Origin: Euptelea pleiosperma
Taxonomy: Eukaryota; Streptophyta; Magnoliopsida; Ranunculales; Eupteleaceae
Direction: 5' to 3'
Assembly (NCBI GenBank): GCA_035048495.1
Contig: CM068545.1
Span: 11,087,958 to 11,151,957 of the forward strand
Length of the DNA stretch: 64,000 bases
Shown: in pieces, positions 33,397-45,221 of the stretch
Position numbering within the stretch: position 1 is the first letter of the stretch
Layout of the letters: each line of letters starts with the position of its first letter
The notes under the pieces: generated by a model
What the model was told of the DNA's origin: nothing
Seen by the model: only the letters and a program-made list of their open reading frames with translations
Database searches by the model: none
Made by a program: the position numbers and the translations under genes

Positions 33397-33577
33397 TAGT
33401 GGGTGGCTCGTGCCTACAGTACACCCTGACATAGCATTTGCCAAAATCGGGTGTGAGTGGCTGAGATCCACCATCCATTTAGGAGATAAGATCTCGACCC
33501 TTCTTTACTGAAGCCTATAATAGTCTCCTCTTATAAGTGGGGAGACAACCACTGTCACTTCTTATATGGATGTAGGA
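33397..33577 (-). mobile_element. Single mini-Helitron unit
   Basis: On the minus strand it starts TCCATATAAGAAGTGACAG after an A and ends GGCACGAGCCACCCACTAG. It is the only isolated unit of the family here; the others are in tandem arrays. The base after CTAG is G rather than T, so the 3' junction may have changed. Confidence 0.6.
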
Positions 33578-33679
33578 CATATCATAAAATGATACACGCT
33601 CATAGTCATGGTCCACAATCTCATTGATCCAATGACCATATAAAAGCTTTGATACAGAATCCTAAAAAAGATACGAGGC

Positions 33680-34270
33680 ACTATTTCAGGCCCAATACCC
33701 CATAAATGTTTGACCCACCATTAGTACACCTACACCTAAAAAAATCAGCCTGACTAGTGATTCTATATGTTGTATTTGAGCATTTTTCATCATGGGCTTG
33801 GAACCTAATCGTGGGCCTGTTCATGATCCATGATTAATAAAACGGCTCAAATCAACTGGAAATACCAAATACTGATTTTGGGTGTGTAGGCCCACCAAGG
33901 GATTAGGGGAAACATTCATGGGTCAGTGGGTCTGAAACGTGGCATTTTCGCAACGTCTGTATAGAATATTTATACAAAACTTTTATAGTCATTGTATATC
34001 TCATACCTGTGTACTATCTTGGTCAATTCAGAATGCCCCAAGTGGCAAACTTTTTGGGCCTACTGATCCATGAATTATTGGCCCACCTCTTAATGGAAAT
34101 ACACACAAAAAATCAGCCTGATAGGGGACGTTTAGCCGATGGATTCGAGCATATTTTCATTAATTATGTGATTTGTAGCCCTTATATTCGAGAATTTTTT
34201 GTAGGTCCATCAAGGGGTGGGCCAATCATTCACGGGTTAGTGGGCCCAAAAGAATGTGTCAATTGTAAAT
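33680..34270. repeat. Two hairpin-core copies upstream of EF-hand gene 1
   Basis: Two consecutive palindromic cores (about 33,690-33,940 and 34,050-34,260) with arms such as AAATCAGCCTGACTAGTGAT and AAATCAGCCTGATAGGGGAC. They correspond to 30,595-31,220 and 36,990-37,830 in the neighbouring units, so they were copied with the gene. Confidence 0.5.
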
Positions 34271-34486
34271 TAGTTGTAGGCTTTTAATTTAATTATTTCC
34301 TAACAAAGCACGGAACCCACGCAGCTTCGAGGAAGGAGAACTTTCCCAAGCTAAAAAGCTCACGAATTTGGGGTGGAAGGAACCGGCAACAATCGTAAAA
34401 AAGAAAACCACCTTATCTGTACTTTCTTCGTTGGCATCAATGGCGACTACTTCCATGAACCTCATTTTCTCTCCTTTATTTTAATC

Positions 34487-34494
34487 TATTTAAG
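34487..34494 (+). promoter_or_regulatory. TATA-like box of EF-hand gene 1
   Basis: TATTTAAG lies 85 bases upstream of the ATG, followed by ACCCATTTCTTTCTAAATCT. The box and its surroundings are conserved in the other two unit copies. Confidence 0.6.
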
Positions 34495-34578
34495 ACCCAT
34501 TTCTTTCTAAATCTCCATCAATTTCATTCGATAATCTTACAAGCAATCTATCACCTCCACTTTACTATCCAGCAAACA

Positions 34579-34920
34579 ATGGCCGCACGAAAATCAGTAA
34601 CGTTCCAAGATTTCTTTCCATCGATGGTGGAGAGATTAGGCGCCGAAGCATTTATTAGAGAGCTCTGTAATGGTTTTCGTTTGTTGATGGACGGTGACAA
34701 GGGTCTGATCACGTTTGAGAGCTTGAAGAGAAACTCGGCTCTTTTGGGATTGCAAGACCTGAGAGATGACGAGCTTATGTGTATGTTGAGAGAAGGAGAT
34801 TTGGATGGAGATGGGGTTTTGAATCAGATGGAGTTTTGCACTCTCATGTTTAGACTGAGTCCAGGTTTATTGAATGGCTCAAGAAGGTGGTTGGAAGAAG
34901 ATCGTGTAAATGGGGTGTAG
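34579..34920 (+). CDS. PBP1/KIC-like EF-hand calcium-binding protein, copy 1
   Basis: A single-exon gene of 113 residues, the typical size of the plant PBP1/KIC group of small calcium sensors, which in Arabidopsis bind PINOID kinase or a kinesin-like protein. The N-terminal FQDFFPSMVERLGAE and ELCNGFRLLMD segments are family hallmarks. Residues 74-85 form a canonical EF-hand loop with Asp74, Asp76, Asp78, Asn82 and Glu85. The region MDGDKGLITFESL (about 37-49) is a degenerate EF-hand that probably does not bind calcium. No signal peptide or membrane segment, so it should be cytosolic. A TATA-like box lies 85 bases upstream. It differs from copy 2 at about 18 positions with no indels. Confidence 0.92.
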   Translation: MAARKSVTFQDFFPSMVERLGAEAFIRELCNGFRLLMDGDKGLITFESLKRNSALLGLQDLRDDELMCMLREGDLDGDGVLNQMEFCTLMFRLSPGLLNGSRRWLEEDRVNGV

Positions 34921-36545
34921 GCTTTTAATTTCTTTTCCATTTTGTGTTTGTTTTGTTCAGAGAAGATACTTCTTCACTGCCGATATTCCACTCTCGATGA
35001 TTATAATAATAATTGATCCTTTTTTATCTGTCACCTTACCTTGAATGTTTAGATGAAATCTTGATTTGCTCCATTAGGATTTTGAACCAGTTGATCCAGT
35101 GACCCCACGTATCCCTTTGTAGTGCATATTTTTGGGCCCACTGACCTTGGTGGATATACAGACAAAAAATCACATTGATTGGTTATCTCTAGCAATTTGA
35201 CATAAGGGTATCTGAAATAGGGTACACCTTCCATTTGAAGGAAAACCGAAATGTTAATGGTTCCTTCTATAACACGTACCCTATATTTTTCTTAGACCAG
35301 GAGTGGTATGGACTATGGACCTAACTGTAGACCCATACTGATATTCGGATTAATGTCCATTTGGATTGTGGACCAGATTTTAAGGTTAATCTTAACTTTT
35401 GGGGTTATCTTTGTGCGAGTAGGGTCCATTCAACTAAATCAAAGACTCCTTTCCTTCCTGACCAAGCCAAATTATCCTAGGTCTACAAGTGTTAATTAAT
35501 TTTTATGTCATTACATGTAAAATTTTCATTTTATCCCCTACATATGAAATTATCATCAAACAAATAAACAAGCTCATAAAAATAATAATATGGTATAACC
35601 ACTATGGATAACCTATAAAAGTTTTAGTCTATCCCAAAAATTCGGCCCATAACCTTAATGGGCTTTAAGTAAAAGATCAGATATGCTTATACTAATGTCC
35701 ATATCAATTCGGGTCTAGAAAAAAATACGAAGTATTATAAAAGAATCATCCTCTAACTACAAATGAGAGATTACACAACTTCCTCATTCCGATCTAAATC
35801 CCTCCTAAAAGTACGATCGATAACTCTCGACACCATTACTCTGTTGGAGTCCTTTCGGACTCGATCTGGAAATATCTTGTAGGGGGACCTATTCACCAAA
35901 AGATGGAAAAACTCTCCGAGGAGACACAAATAAGAATCCCCCCATTATCTAGATCAGATTGTTGCTGCCACATGCTCAACGTGGATTTTGGTATAGATCC
36001 ATGATGCGATTATCCAATTATGGGTCTACCATCTATTCTCCACACCAACACAGTTACCTCAAGAGGGTGACCAGTTACCTCCAAGGGTGACCGTAGACGT
36101 TCGAGAAGATGAAATGTAGTACTTCCATTATTGAAGATAGCTAGAAACCCCATGGAAATTTCCTTTGTCGGTGTGTGATGCAACAAAAATCAAAGGAAAG
36201 TGCTTCCTCAAAACAAAAATGAAGGATTAAGATGACATTGGAGTCTTGAACTGATGATCATTTTGCTTTTTAAAAAGACTGTTCAAACAATATCCCAATT
36301 AAATAAAGAATTGCGATCATGAACAGCAGGTGTTGAGTACACACTACACTAAATCCGCTGGTTTGCCACGAATCCACCAAACAGTACTTTTAGGTCTGTT
36401 GTACGTGGTCTGTTGGTTTGCTACGGAATCCACCGAAGACCTTTTATTTTAATTTTTTAATCTGATTGCACGTGGCAAATGAGCTCACACTTGATCATGT
36501 CGGCGTACTTAACGCCAGGCGTACAGGATCTCATCTTTTGAAGAA
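34921..36545. other. Spacer between EF-hand units
   Basis: No gene is seen. A half hairpin core (AAAAATCACATTGATTGGTT) lies near 35,165, and the unit-repeat motif GGAAATTTCCTTTGTCGGTG begins the next unit near 36,155. The rest is AT-rich and unassigned. Confidence 0.4.
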
Positions 36546-36941
36546 GGGTCGGGCTCCGTTGACAGATCTAAAATGACAGATAAATGACAGGGACACAATT
36601 GAGCTACGTGGCACATTGTTTCAGGACTCTGACCGTATGGATGTTTGTCCTATCCCATGGTGGACCTACAAACCAAAAATCAGCCTGATTAGTGATTTAT
36701 AGGCTTTGGATTGGACTTATTTTCATGGGCTGATCTCAACTGTGAGAATTTGAGCAGTATTTGCGGTACAAAGATGCAAAACTTATAAATAATTAATCAG
36801 TCTGATTTTTGGTTTTTAGCTCCACCATGGGATAGGACAAACATCCGTACGGTCAGAGTCCTGTAACAGTGTGCCACCTGGCTTATATTGTGTCCCTATC
36901 ATTTTACCTGGCATTTTATATCTGTCAAGGGAGCCCGACCC
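36546..36941. mobile_element. Mutator-type MITE (GGGTCGGG ends) enclosing the hairpin core
   Basis: Ends GGGTCGGGCTCCGTTGACAG and the inverse of CTGTCAAGGGAGCCCGACCC, flanked by near-identical 9-bp sequences (TTTGAAGAA and TTAGAAGAA, one mismatch), the duplication length of Mutator-like elements. Inside, ATGACAG-type repeats surround the common core with AAATCAGCCTGATTAGTGAT and inverse. Confidence 0.75.
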
Positions 36942-37133
36942 TTAGAAGAAAATACAGACGGTGATATTCCTAATACTATTTTGTAATATGTACTCAAATC
37001 AATGGCTAGAAATCACCGTTCGGACTGATTTTATGTGTGTAGGTGCACCAGTGGGTGGGCTAAACATTCATGGGTCAGTGGACCCGAAAGAGTGTGCCCT
37101 GTGGAATCTTTGGAGGACGACTTTCTAAACTAT

Positions 37134-37480
37134 GGGTCGGGATCGGGGGACAACTATTTTTGACAACCATTTGGTGGACCCACATACAAGATGAATCAAT
37201 GGCTGATTTTTGTTGAGGATGATCTCCATGGTGAGGAGATCATCCTCACAAAAATTCAAATCATTCCAATATTCGTAGACTAGTTTAGAAGTAGAAGAAT
37301 TATGGACAGTCTATTTTTAAGGTGTATATAACTTGAAAACCACATTTGAAGGGGTTAGAAAACCACATTTGTTGGGGTGATCTTTATGGTGTGGAGATCA
37401 TCTCACCAAAAATCAGCCGTTGATTCATCTTCTATGTGGGTCCGCCAAAATGACAAAAATGGTTGTCCCTCGATCCTGAA
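37134..37480. mobile_element. Decayed GGGTCGGG-type MITE
   Basis: The left end GGGTCGGGATCGGGGGACAA and the arms AGATGAATCAATGGCTGATT with inverse AATCAGCCGTTGATTCATCT match the family of 41,213-41,589. The right end is degraded (TTGTCCCTCGATCCTGA). No clear target duplication. Confidence 0.55.
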
Positions 37481-37589
37481 GTATACTAGGTTTTCTCTTT
37501 CCTTGTAGACTAAGTTTAATGAAATTGTTTTACTGGAGTTCCCCGTGGCATTGCAGGTAACTTGAAAAAACACCACGTGCCACATTCTT

Positions 37590-37830
37590 TCAGGCTCATG
37601 GATGATTGGCCCACCTTTTATGGAACTACAAACCAAAAATCATCATGATTGATGACTTTTAAACAATGGATTCGCTCATTTTTCAAAGTGATTTTTAGCC
37701 GTAGATTCAATCAATTTTTTTAGACAAAAGATCGAATAGTTAGAAATCATCAATCAGGCTGGTTCCTGGTGTGTAGGTCCATCAAGAGGTGGGCCAATCA
37801 TTCATGGATCAGTGGTCCCAAAAAATGTCA
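37590..37830. repeat. Hairpin-core copy upstream of EF-hand gene 2
   Basis: Palindromic core with GATTGGCCCACCTTTTATGG and its inverse AGGTGGGCCAATCATTCATG. It is the counterpart of 34,050-34,260 and 30,950-31,220. Confidence 0.5.
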
Positions 37831-38109
37831 CGTAGCCCTAAAGCGTAACAAGGGCGAACTGCAGCAAAAAAAAATTCGGGACTTAATTAATCCCTGATAG
37901 AGCATCAAGGAAAAGTTGTAGTGTTGTAATTCTTTATAAAACTGTGTCCATTTCTACGTGGCTACGCAACGGGAAGTAGTCCCCACTTCCCATGCAACTT
38001 CGAGGAAGGAGAGAATTTGCCCCAACCATAAAGAAACGTTCTTATCTGTACCTTCGTTGGCATCAATGGCTACTACTTCCACGAACCTCTTTTCTCTTCT
38101 TTTCTTCCT

Positions 38110-38117
38110 TATTTAAG
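38110..38117 (+). promoter_or_regulatory. TATA-like box of EF-hand gene 2
   Basis: TATTTAAG lies 88 bases upstream of the ATG in a context nearly identical to that of copy 1 (ACCCATTTCTTTCTAAATCT downstream). Confidence 0.6.
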
Positions 38118-38197
38118 ACCCATTTCTTTCTAAATCTCCATCCATTTCATTCGATAAACTTACAAGCTATCACCTCCACATTAAAATTCACCGAAAA

Positions 38198-38539
38198 ATG
38201 GCAGCACGAAATGCAGTTATGTTCCAGGATTTCTTTCCATCGATGGTGGAGAGATTGGGTGCCGAAGGATTTATCGGAGAGCTCTGTAATGGTTTCCGTT
38301 TGTTGATGGACGGGGACAAGAGTCTGATCACGTTCGAGAGCTTGAAGAGAAACTCGGCGCTTTTGGTAGTGGAAGACTTGAGAGATGATGAGCTTATGTG
38401 TATGTTGAGAGAAGGAGATTTGGATGGAGATGGGGCTTTGAATCGGATGGAGTTTTGCATTCTCATGTTTAGACTGAGTCCTGGTTTATTGAATGGTTCA
38501 AGAAGCTGGGTGAAAGAAGATCTTGTAAATGAGTTGTAG
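38198..38539 (+). CDS. PBP1/KIC-like EF-hand calcium-binding protein, copy 2
   Basis: A single-exon gene of 113 residues, tandem paralogue of the copy 3.6 kb upstream. The functional EF-hand loop DLDGDGALNRME (74-85) keeps all calcium ligands, while the first EF-hand is degenerate as in copy 1. Differences cluster at the extreme N-terminus (RNAVMFQ versus RKSVTFQ), around residues 57-59 (VVE versus GLQ) and in the C-terminal tail (SWVKEDLVNEL versus RWLEEDRVNGV). The C-terminal tail may be where the copies diverge in partner binding, but that is inference. Promoter sequence is conserved with copy 1. The 3' flank holds a run of 19 G's, then a repeat junction near 38,690. Confidence 0.92.
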   Translation: MAARNAVMFQDFFPSMVERLGAEGFIGELCNGFRLLMDGDKSLITFESLKRNSALLVVEDLRDDELMCMLREGDLDGDGALNRMEFCILMFRLSPGLLNGSRSWVKEDLVNEL

Positions 38540-38610
38540 ATTTTCAAATACTAGTTCTCTCTATTTAACTTTTGTTTTTGTTAGGCGTACAGAAACAATT
38601 TCTTTATTAT

Positions 38611-38629
38611 GGGGGGGGGGGGGGGGGGG
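38611..38629 (+). repeat. Run of 19 G's
   Basis: An uninterrupted G run about 70 bases after the stop codon of EF-hand gene 2, in the likely 3' untranslated region. The paralogous 3' flank of gene 1 lacks it. Its length may be unreliable in assembly. Confidence 0.7.
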
Positions 38630-38689
38630 ATAATGTAAATCTTTTTCTTTGTAATTAATCACCTTACCTTACCTTTGGATGTTTATATT

Positions 38690-39097
38690 GTGTCGGTTGA
38701 TGTTGGGAGTCAGCCTTGACTCCTATCACTGGGGCGCCTAGGATGGATGAGTTGTTATATAAATATTCTAATTAACCAAGGGGACCTATTGTGATTACTC
38801 GACGATTAAACACAGATTCTTTGTCGATCGTCTACACTATTAAAGAACAACGTAGAGAGTTTGATTTGGTGGCGGGAAGAAACGATCGACTTTACGAGGA
38901 ATGCCAGCTTGGGTGAAGGAGCTAGGCTCCTTAGGAAAAGTTTGCATGATCCCCTATGGAAGGTCCTAACATCTGTTGTTTCAAATTGGACATGTCCTAC
39001 CTACCCGGGATTATGATAAGAGAGAACTGATCATTGTCTTTAGGTGCTCGATGGTGCTGCGTTGCAAACTTTCACGATACATGGGAAACATCACATA
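38690..39097. mobile_element. Left part of a gypsy-like LTR retroelement relic (tentative)
   Basis: Similarity to the 3' flank of EF-hand gene 1 stops near 38,690. A block starting TGTCGGTTGATGTTGGGAGT then runs up to the CACTA insertion site. Its continuation on the far side of the CACTA element has LTR-like and gag-like sequence. Exact LTR ends could not be found. Confidence 0.35.
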
Positions 39098-39686
39098 CAC
39101 TACTAGAAAAAGCACATATGGCGTCAGTTTAAAACCGACGCCATACATTATTGGCGTCGGTTTTTTATTCCGAAAAAACCGACACAAATGTATGTGACAC
39201 TAAAAATATTGCGTCGGTTTTTTTTCGACGCGCAATGGTAATCGATTGCGTCGGTTTTACCAAAAACCGACGCTATATATAACGTTTGGCGACGCTATAT
39301 CCTATACTTATAGCGTCGGTTTTTGGTAAAATCGACGCAAAAAGTTTTTTTTTTTTTTTTTAATATCTCACCTGTTTCTGCAATGTCGCCAAACCCACCT
39401 ACAGTATAAATCCACCATATATCCAAATTGAAAAATCATTTATTCAAACATGCATTTAGAGCTACATATATACCCATTTCTTATACCTGAGAATAGGGCC
39501 TAATGTTCCTGAATAAAACTACATATTGTGTAGTTGTAAAACTACCATTGTGTAGTTGTTTACAACTACAACTACAACTACATGTAGTTGTAAAACTAAA
39601 CAACTACAACAACTACTATTGTCCAGCGTGATATCCATGTGGGCTTTAGCAATGTGGGTAAGAGAATTAGATGTAAGAAATGGGTG

Positions 39687-42600
39687 CACTACAACAAAAT
39701 CTCCAATTAAACGTCGTCATATGCTTTTGATGGCGTTCGCAAAATGCCATAGAAAGCAATGCTATCGTTTCTTTTATAGCATTTTAAAGAACGCCATCTA
39801 TTTATGGCATTTGATAAACGCCTTCGTTTAATAACATTTCATGACGTTCTAAAAACCTGAACCCTATGGATGTTAAACAAAACTTTATACACCACAACGT
39901 TTAAAGAACGTTGTCGACTCTTCCTAATGCATGACATTCTTGAAATGTGATTGTTTGTCATGAATTTTTGTTAGGAATGGCCTACTTTGAATGCTATAGC
40001 ATTATAAAGCATGACATTCCTTTGTACGCTATATTTTCCAATATACGCATGACGTTCATAGAAAGCCATTGTTTGTCATGAGTTTTTGTTAGGCTTGGCT
40101 TGTTTGAATGCTATAACATATAAAGCATGTCATTCATTTATACGCCATAGCATTATAAAGCATGGCATCCCATATAATACTCTCAGGGAAAAGCCCCATT
40201 TTCATGTCCACAACATTTTCACGTCTTCCGTCTGTAAGTGTAAAAATGCAATTCATGAACTAACAAAAAAAATTTAGATGGATACTCTTATGAATTGAAG
40301 GTAATTCCTCATTTTCCTTTCAATTCCCATCCAAATTCAATAAATTAAAGATTCTATAACATAAAATAGTATTGTTCAACTAAAGAAACTCATACTGCTG
40401 AAGCATCAAAATGCAACAAATTAATGTTAATTGTTTTACTTGATTTTGAACCCTTAAAACTTCAAATATCAACATCCCCCTTTAACACGACTTGTGTGAG
40501 TTGGCCTTGCATCATACACCACATCCACAGCTGAAAAGGGGCCTTCAACTTGGACCTGCACGTTCCAAAGTACAACTTGAACAAACAAGAAGAAATTACC
40601 AAAAAATGAAATGTTCTGATTTGTCCTTACTTAAAGAATGGTTGTAAGCATGTGCAAACTCATTAAGAAAATGGATGCAAGCATGTGCAGTCCAAAAACT
40701 ATGTGTTTGTGTTGCAACTCACTGTACTTTCAACGGAGTGCAAAATGCATCCCAGTGCAGTGAGCCAAGCATGGCCTATATATCATATTAACAGACAATA
40801 TACAAAATACAGAAAGTGTACAATCAATCGAAATCTCAAGTCAGTTGAGTGACCCACCCAGTGTCAACCAAAATATAGTAAATGTAGTAAGCTTTAAACT
40901 AGTACAAACTGATACATGATGTGCCTTAGATATATACATCTCAAGAGAGCTACTGTTGTTCAGGATTCCTACACTATTTTGGTGGATCCAGCACCTCTCA
41001 TAAGAATCCTCAACTTCAGATCCTTCTAATACCTACAAAAATATCCTGTTATCTTATACAAGTTGATACCCATATCAGCCTTGTCCATGCTTTTAATTGG
41101 AAATCTGGGTTTAAGTAGCATTTAAAGAATATTAAAGTTGGTAAAACATTTGTATTATCTATTTCCAACAAGTGTCATGCTCTGTTTCACCCTGTTATGT
41201 ATATATTAAGAAGGGTCGGGTTCCGGTGACCAACATTTTTGACCAACACCTTGGTGTACCCTCATAGAAGATGAATCAATGGCTGATGTTTGGTGAGGAC
41301 GATCTCCTCACCATATAGATAACCCCAACAAAAAATCAGCCCATTCTAAAATTTCTAACCCAGTTAAATGTGGTTTTCAAGTTAAACGGTGAAAATCGAC
41401 GGTCCATAATTCTTCAGCTTCTAAACCAGTCTACGAATATTAGAATGATTTGAATTTTTGTGAGGATGATATCCTCACCATAAAGATCGTCCTCACCAAA
41501 TATCAGCCATTGATTCATCTTCTATGAGGGTACACCAAGGTGTTGGTCAAAAATGTTTGTCAAAACTGTTGGTCACCGGAACCCGACCCTATTAAGAACC
41601 CTGAAGCATTCTTAACAAGCTACATTATGTAATGGCAAAAGCATGGACATATCTTCTACTACATGTATGGGTACTTTATGGTTTGAACAAAAAAATTATA
41701 GTCCTTACATGTCAAGTAGTATTCTATAATTGAGCTCAACAGTTAATCATGAATCCCTTCAATTTTTGGAATGATGCTTCACATTCTTTGTTACACTCGA
41801 AAGTAGCGCCATCTGCTTATGATCAGTGTGCCAAGTTCTTACTCGAAGACAAAAAGGAAAATTGTAGTAGATAATGATCCTTTTAGTGTGGCTGAATCAT
41901 ACTACATTGAACATTTTACAAGAAGACAACGATGGCCAAAGCAGCTCTTGATCAGCCAAAGCTGCCTTCCATGATTAAAGGAAAGGAAACACCAAAGACC
42001 TTTAGTCCTTCAATTGTAGAGTAGAAAACAATGATGAATACCTTCTAATAGTACCTTGAGCCTATAAGGAGCACACGGAAGTCCTAGAGTTTTGATTTTA
42101 GCAAGACCTTGCAGCATTGCACACTGTTCCATGAAGGAAGACATCACAATTTTCTAGAGTCCTACAAGAACCACATTTTCAGATGAAAATCAGGCTGGAA
42201 GGAAATCTGATGAGACATACTAGATTAACAAACCACAAAGAATGAGATCTGTTTGAGCCAAATGAGCACAAACATACCATGCAAATAAGCAGCATTAGAT
42301 CAACTTGGTCCCAATAATTTGCTAATACCATTAACAATAGATAAGATAACATGATTAGGGAGATGATGCAACACTGGGCTACTAGCTAGCTGAAGGCATC
42401 GGACCTGAGGATTGGTTGCAGTTCAACTAACCAATGATCTCCAACTCCTGGGAGTACACAAGCAAGGTAGCTCAGAATCGCAAGACTACACAATGTTTAA
42501 TAGGGAAATAGTCACCACAGAGGTAAGATGAAGAAGAGCAGAAGATATGACAAGCAAACAAAAAATATATGGCAAATTAGCAACAATCAATATCTTTATA

Positions 42601-45221
42601 TTAGTCTATAATCTCTAACTAAGGGCACAAGAGGACATTTGCAGCATAGACAAGTCTCTTACGTGTAAACTTCCAGCAAGTAGACATCCAAAAGCTACTG
42701 TGGTGTAACTTCACCATATAACTATTTAAGGACACGGTATATGCTCCAAAAACATGCAGTTTTGTAATGTCAAAGGAGGGGACAGAAGTTATAGAATAAT
42801 CTATTGGGTGTACTAGTAAATTGTGGGTGAGCATCATTTCTACACTCATCGTTGTCGTCATTATCATGATAACAACCATCCTCAACCTTGTTCAAGGTCT
42901 TGTATCTTGGTGTTGGATGCTGATTAGTCCAAAACATAGTCTATAATAATATGGGTCTGACTTGGTGAATCCTTATGACTTGTCCAATACAAATATGGGT
43001 AGCTATAGTAATGGTTTCTTACTAGTAAGGGTTGGGTGACTTGTATTGGCCCTGTTATGACTGTAAATCATATTCTTATTGTTTTTGCCTTGTTATTAAT
43101 TTAAAATATCTCTTGTGCAGGTTGAAGTCATGTGTTGTGGCCAAACATTGGTTCCAAGTGCAACACTAAAAAGCCTAGTAGATAAATCTTTGCCAATTCC
43201 CACATTAAAAGTGATCCAAATATCATTATTAACCTCCAGCAAATCAAAGAAAAATCCATCTCACACAAGTCCATTTACCTTATTTTCAAATCTATGACAA
43301 CCAGAAAAGACTTCAATTGAAAAATCTCATCTCACACAAGTCTGTTTACCTTATTTTTGTAGGTTCTAACACCATGGATCCAGATTTTAATCCTTCAGAC
43401 TTGAGCTCCATATGATGCAACCAAATGTGGCGTGTGGGTGACATTTTATAGCTCAAACACCACGGATTTGCAGGATTGCAGGATTGCAGGATCTATTGTC
43501 ATAACCATATGATCATTAGGAAGAAAGATAGTGATGCATTATAAAGTGGGTTGAATTCAACACCACCCGATCACAAATCAATGCTGTTGAACTCATCAAT
43601 GTCACAAACATCCCAACTTTCCATAATTAAGGCCAAACATGTATTTGACCACTCATATAAATGATCTGAACCCCGAGCCCAGATCTAACTTGTATCTGAT
43701 TTCCTAGATCTATAACCAACCCATAATTATTATGTATCTACATTAAGAATCCAAAGATGCTAGCATGGATATGGTGGTGGAGAAAGAAGAGAGGAGGAAG
43801 ACAGTGAAAGAAGATAGCCTTAGAACTCTCACCCGATAGTGCGAAAAAGAGAGAATATTTTAGACGAAATTCAAGGAAAAACTTTCTTCCATTTTGTAAA
43901 TCAGAATTAATTTTCAACTTGAAAATAAATTTTACCACAGGGCAACACACCAAACACCCCAAAAAAAATACTCATTTTGATTTGAAAATCATTTTCTGGA
44001 CTTATCATTGTTGGAGACTCTGTTGTTGATGCTTATAACAACAACCTTGGGTTCACTACTGAGTACTAAATGATCCTTGATTTTCTTTATATATAGAGAG
44101 ACGTAAGGTTCAAATATAGTACAGAAGGCCATGACTTGGAGAGCAAGATCTTACCAGATGAACTCCAATCTTACAATATCAAACGAAAGAACACCAAGAA
44201 AACGCAGTTCTTGTTGTAATTATCAAAAGAAGATGTCCAAGGAATTCTGATTGATTCCCTCCACTCAAAATCTATAGCAAATAACAAAAAATTGATGCAT
44301 TCTACAACTAGAGAAATCCAAAAGCTAGCAACCTAGTTTGAAAGAATTGTTCACTGATGGAAAACTATCAGATTTGCATCTAACAAAGGCTATAAGCCTA
44401 TAACAGAGCTGAACTTAATAGAAAGCCTAAAGAGAAACAAAAAATTGACTAAATCATGGGAATTGAAACCTGAAATGAAAGATAATTAGCAGATTAAATA
44501 AAATTACAACAAAAAATCTGCAAAGAAAAAGTATAGTTCGCCCCTAAATCAAAGAAAACCCCAAGAAAAATTGCTTGAAAATATAAAAGACAAATCAAGT
44601 TCCTTCGTGAACCGGCGAAATAAATTTTGGGTTTCATTAGGTTTCGAATCTCTGCCAGTGCAAAGCAAACAAACCCTAGCTAGTTCCTCTATCTGAACCA
44701 TAAGCATGCAATTGAACCCTAAAAAGGGCAAAACATAAAAGTAAGAATGAAAACACAAATTGAACTCACCGGTGACAACGAAGGTTTAGAAAACCTCCGC
44801 CGATGAAGGAGAGAATTCAATGGTGATGGGCGGCATCTCTTGTAAGGATTTCTACAATGAGGGAGGCAAGTGTGTTGAACTCTCCCACGTCTTGCCAATT
44901 TGAGAGGGAGAGGAAGGATGAGTTTGAGAAGGTTTGTAACTTTAGCCTTCAGAGTTGACGGGTTAGCAATGACATACAAAGGCATTTACAAGAAAAAAAA
45001 CAAGTTTTCTTATGTTAAGTTTTTAGGACATTTACGAAAATGCCCTTATAATGAAACAAAATGCGGTAAATACTAATTTTATGTTGGTGGTCCCTTGTAA
45101 AACCATATAAATTTTTTTTAATCGCATTTCCAAGTGAATGTGATTAAAAGTATATTTTTAATTGCATTCTTCATTAAACGTCATAACACTAATGTTATTA
45201 AAAGTGATTTTTGTTGTAGTG
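39687..45221. mobile_element. Inner CACTA transposon, non-autonomous
   Basis: Ends CACTACAACAAAATC and the inverse of GATTTTTGTTGTAGTG with the 3-bp duplication GTG on both sides. The left subterminal region (to about 40,170) repeats GCATGACATTC/TATAGCATTATAAAGCATG motifs. The 5.5-kb interior has only short frames without recognisable domains, so no transposase is present. The stretch 44,530-44,990 has the look of a decayed 5' exon region (minus-strand frames of 69 and 88 residues), but nothing is assigned. Confidence 0.88.
41213..41589. mobile_element. Mutator-type MITE (GGGTCGGG ends), intact
   Basis: A 377-bp element with ends GGGTCGGGTTCCGGTGACCA and its inverse, and a perfect 9-bp target duplication TATTAAGAA. 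The inner arms AAGATGAATCAATGGCTGAT and inverse, plus CTCACCATA motifs, define the family. It is the deepest layer of the CACTA nest. Confidence 0.88.

Noticed and set aside
42619..42885. An 88-residue minus-strand open frame inside the inner CACTA
   Set aside because: No recognisable motif, low-complexity start and no matching frame in a related element.
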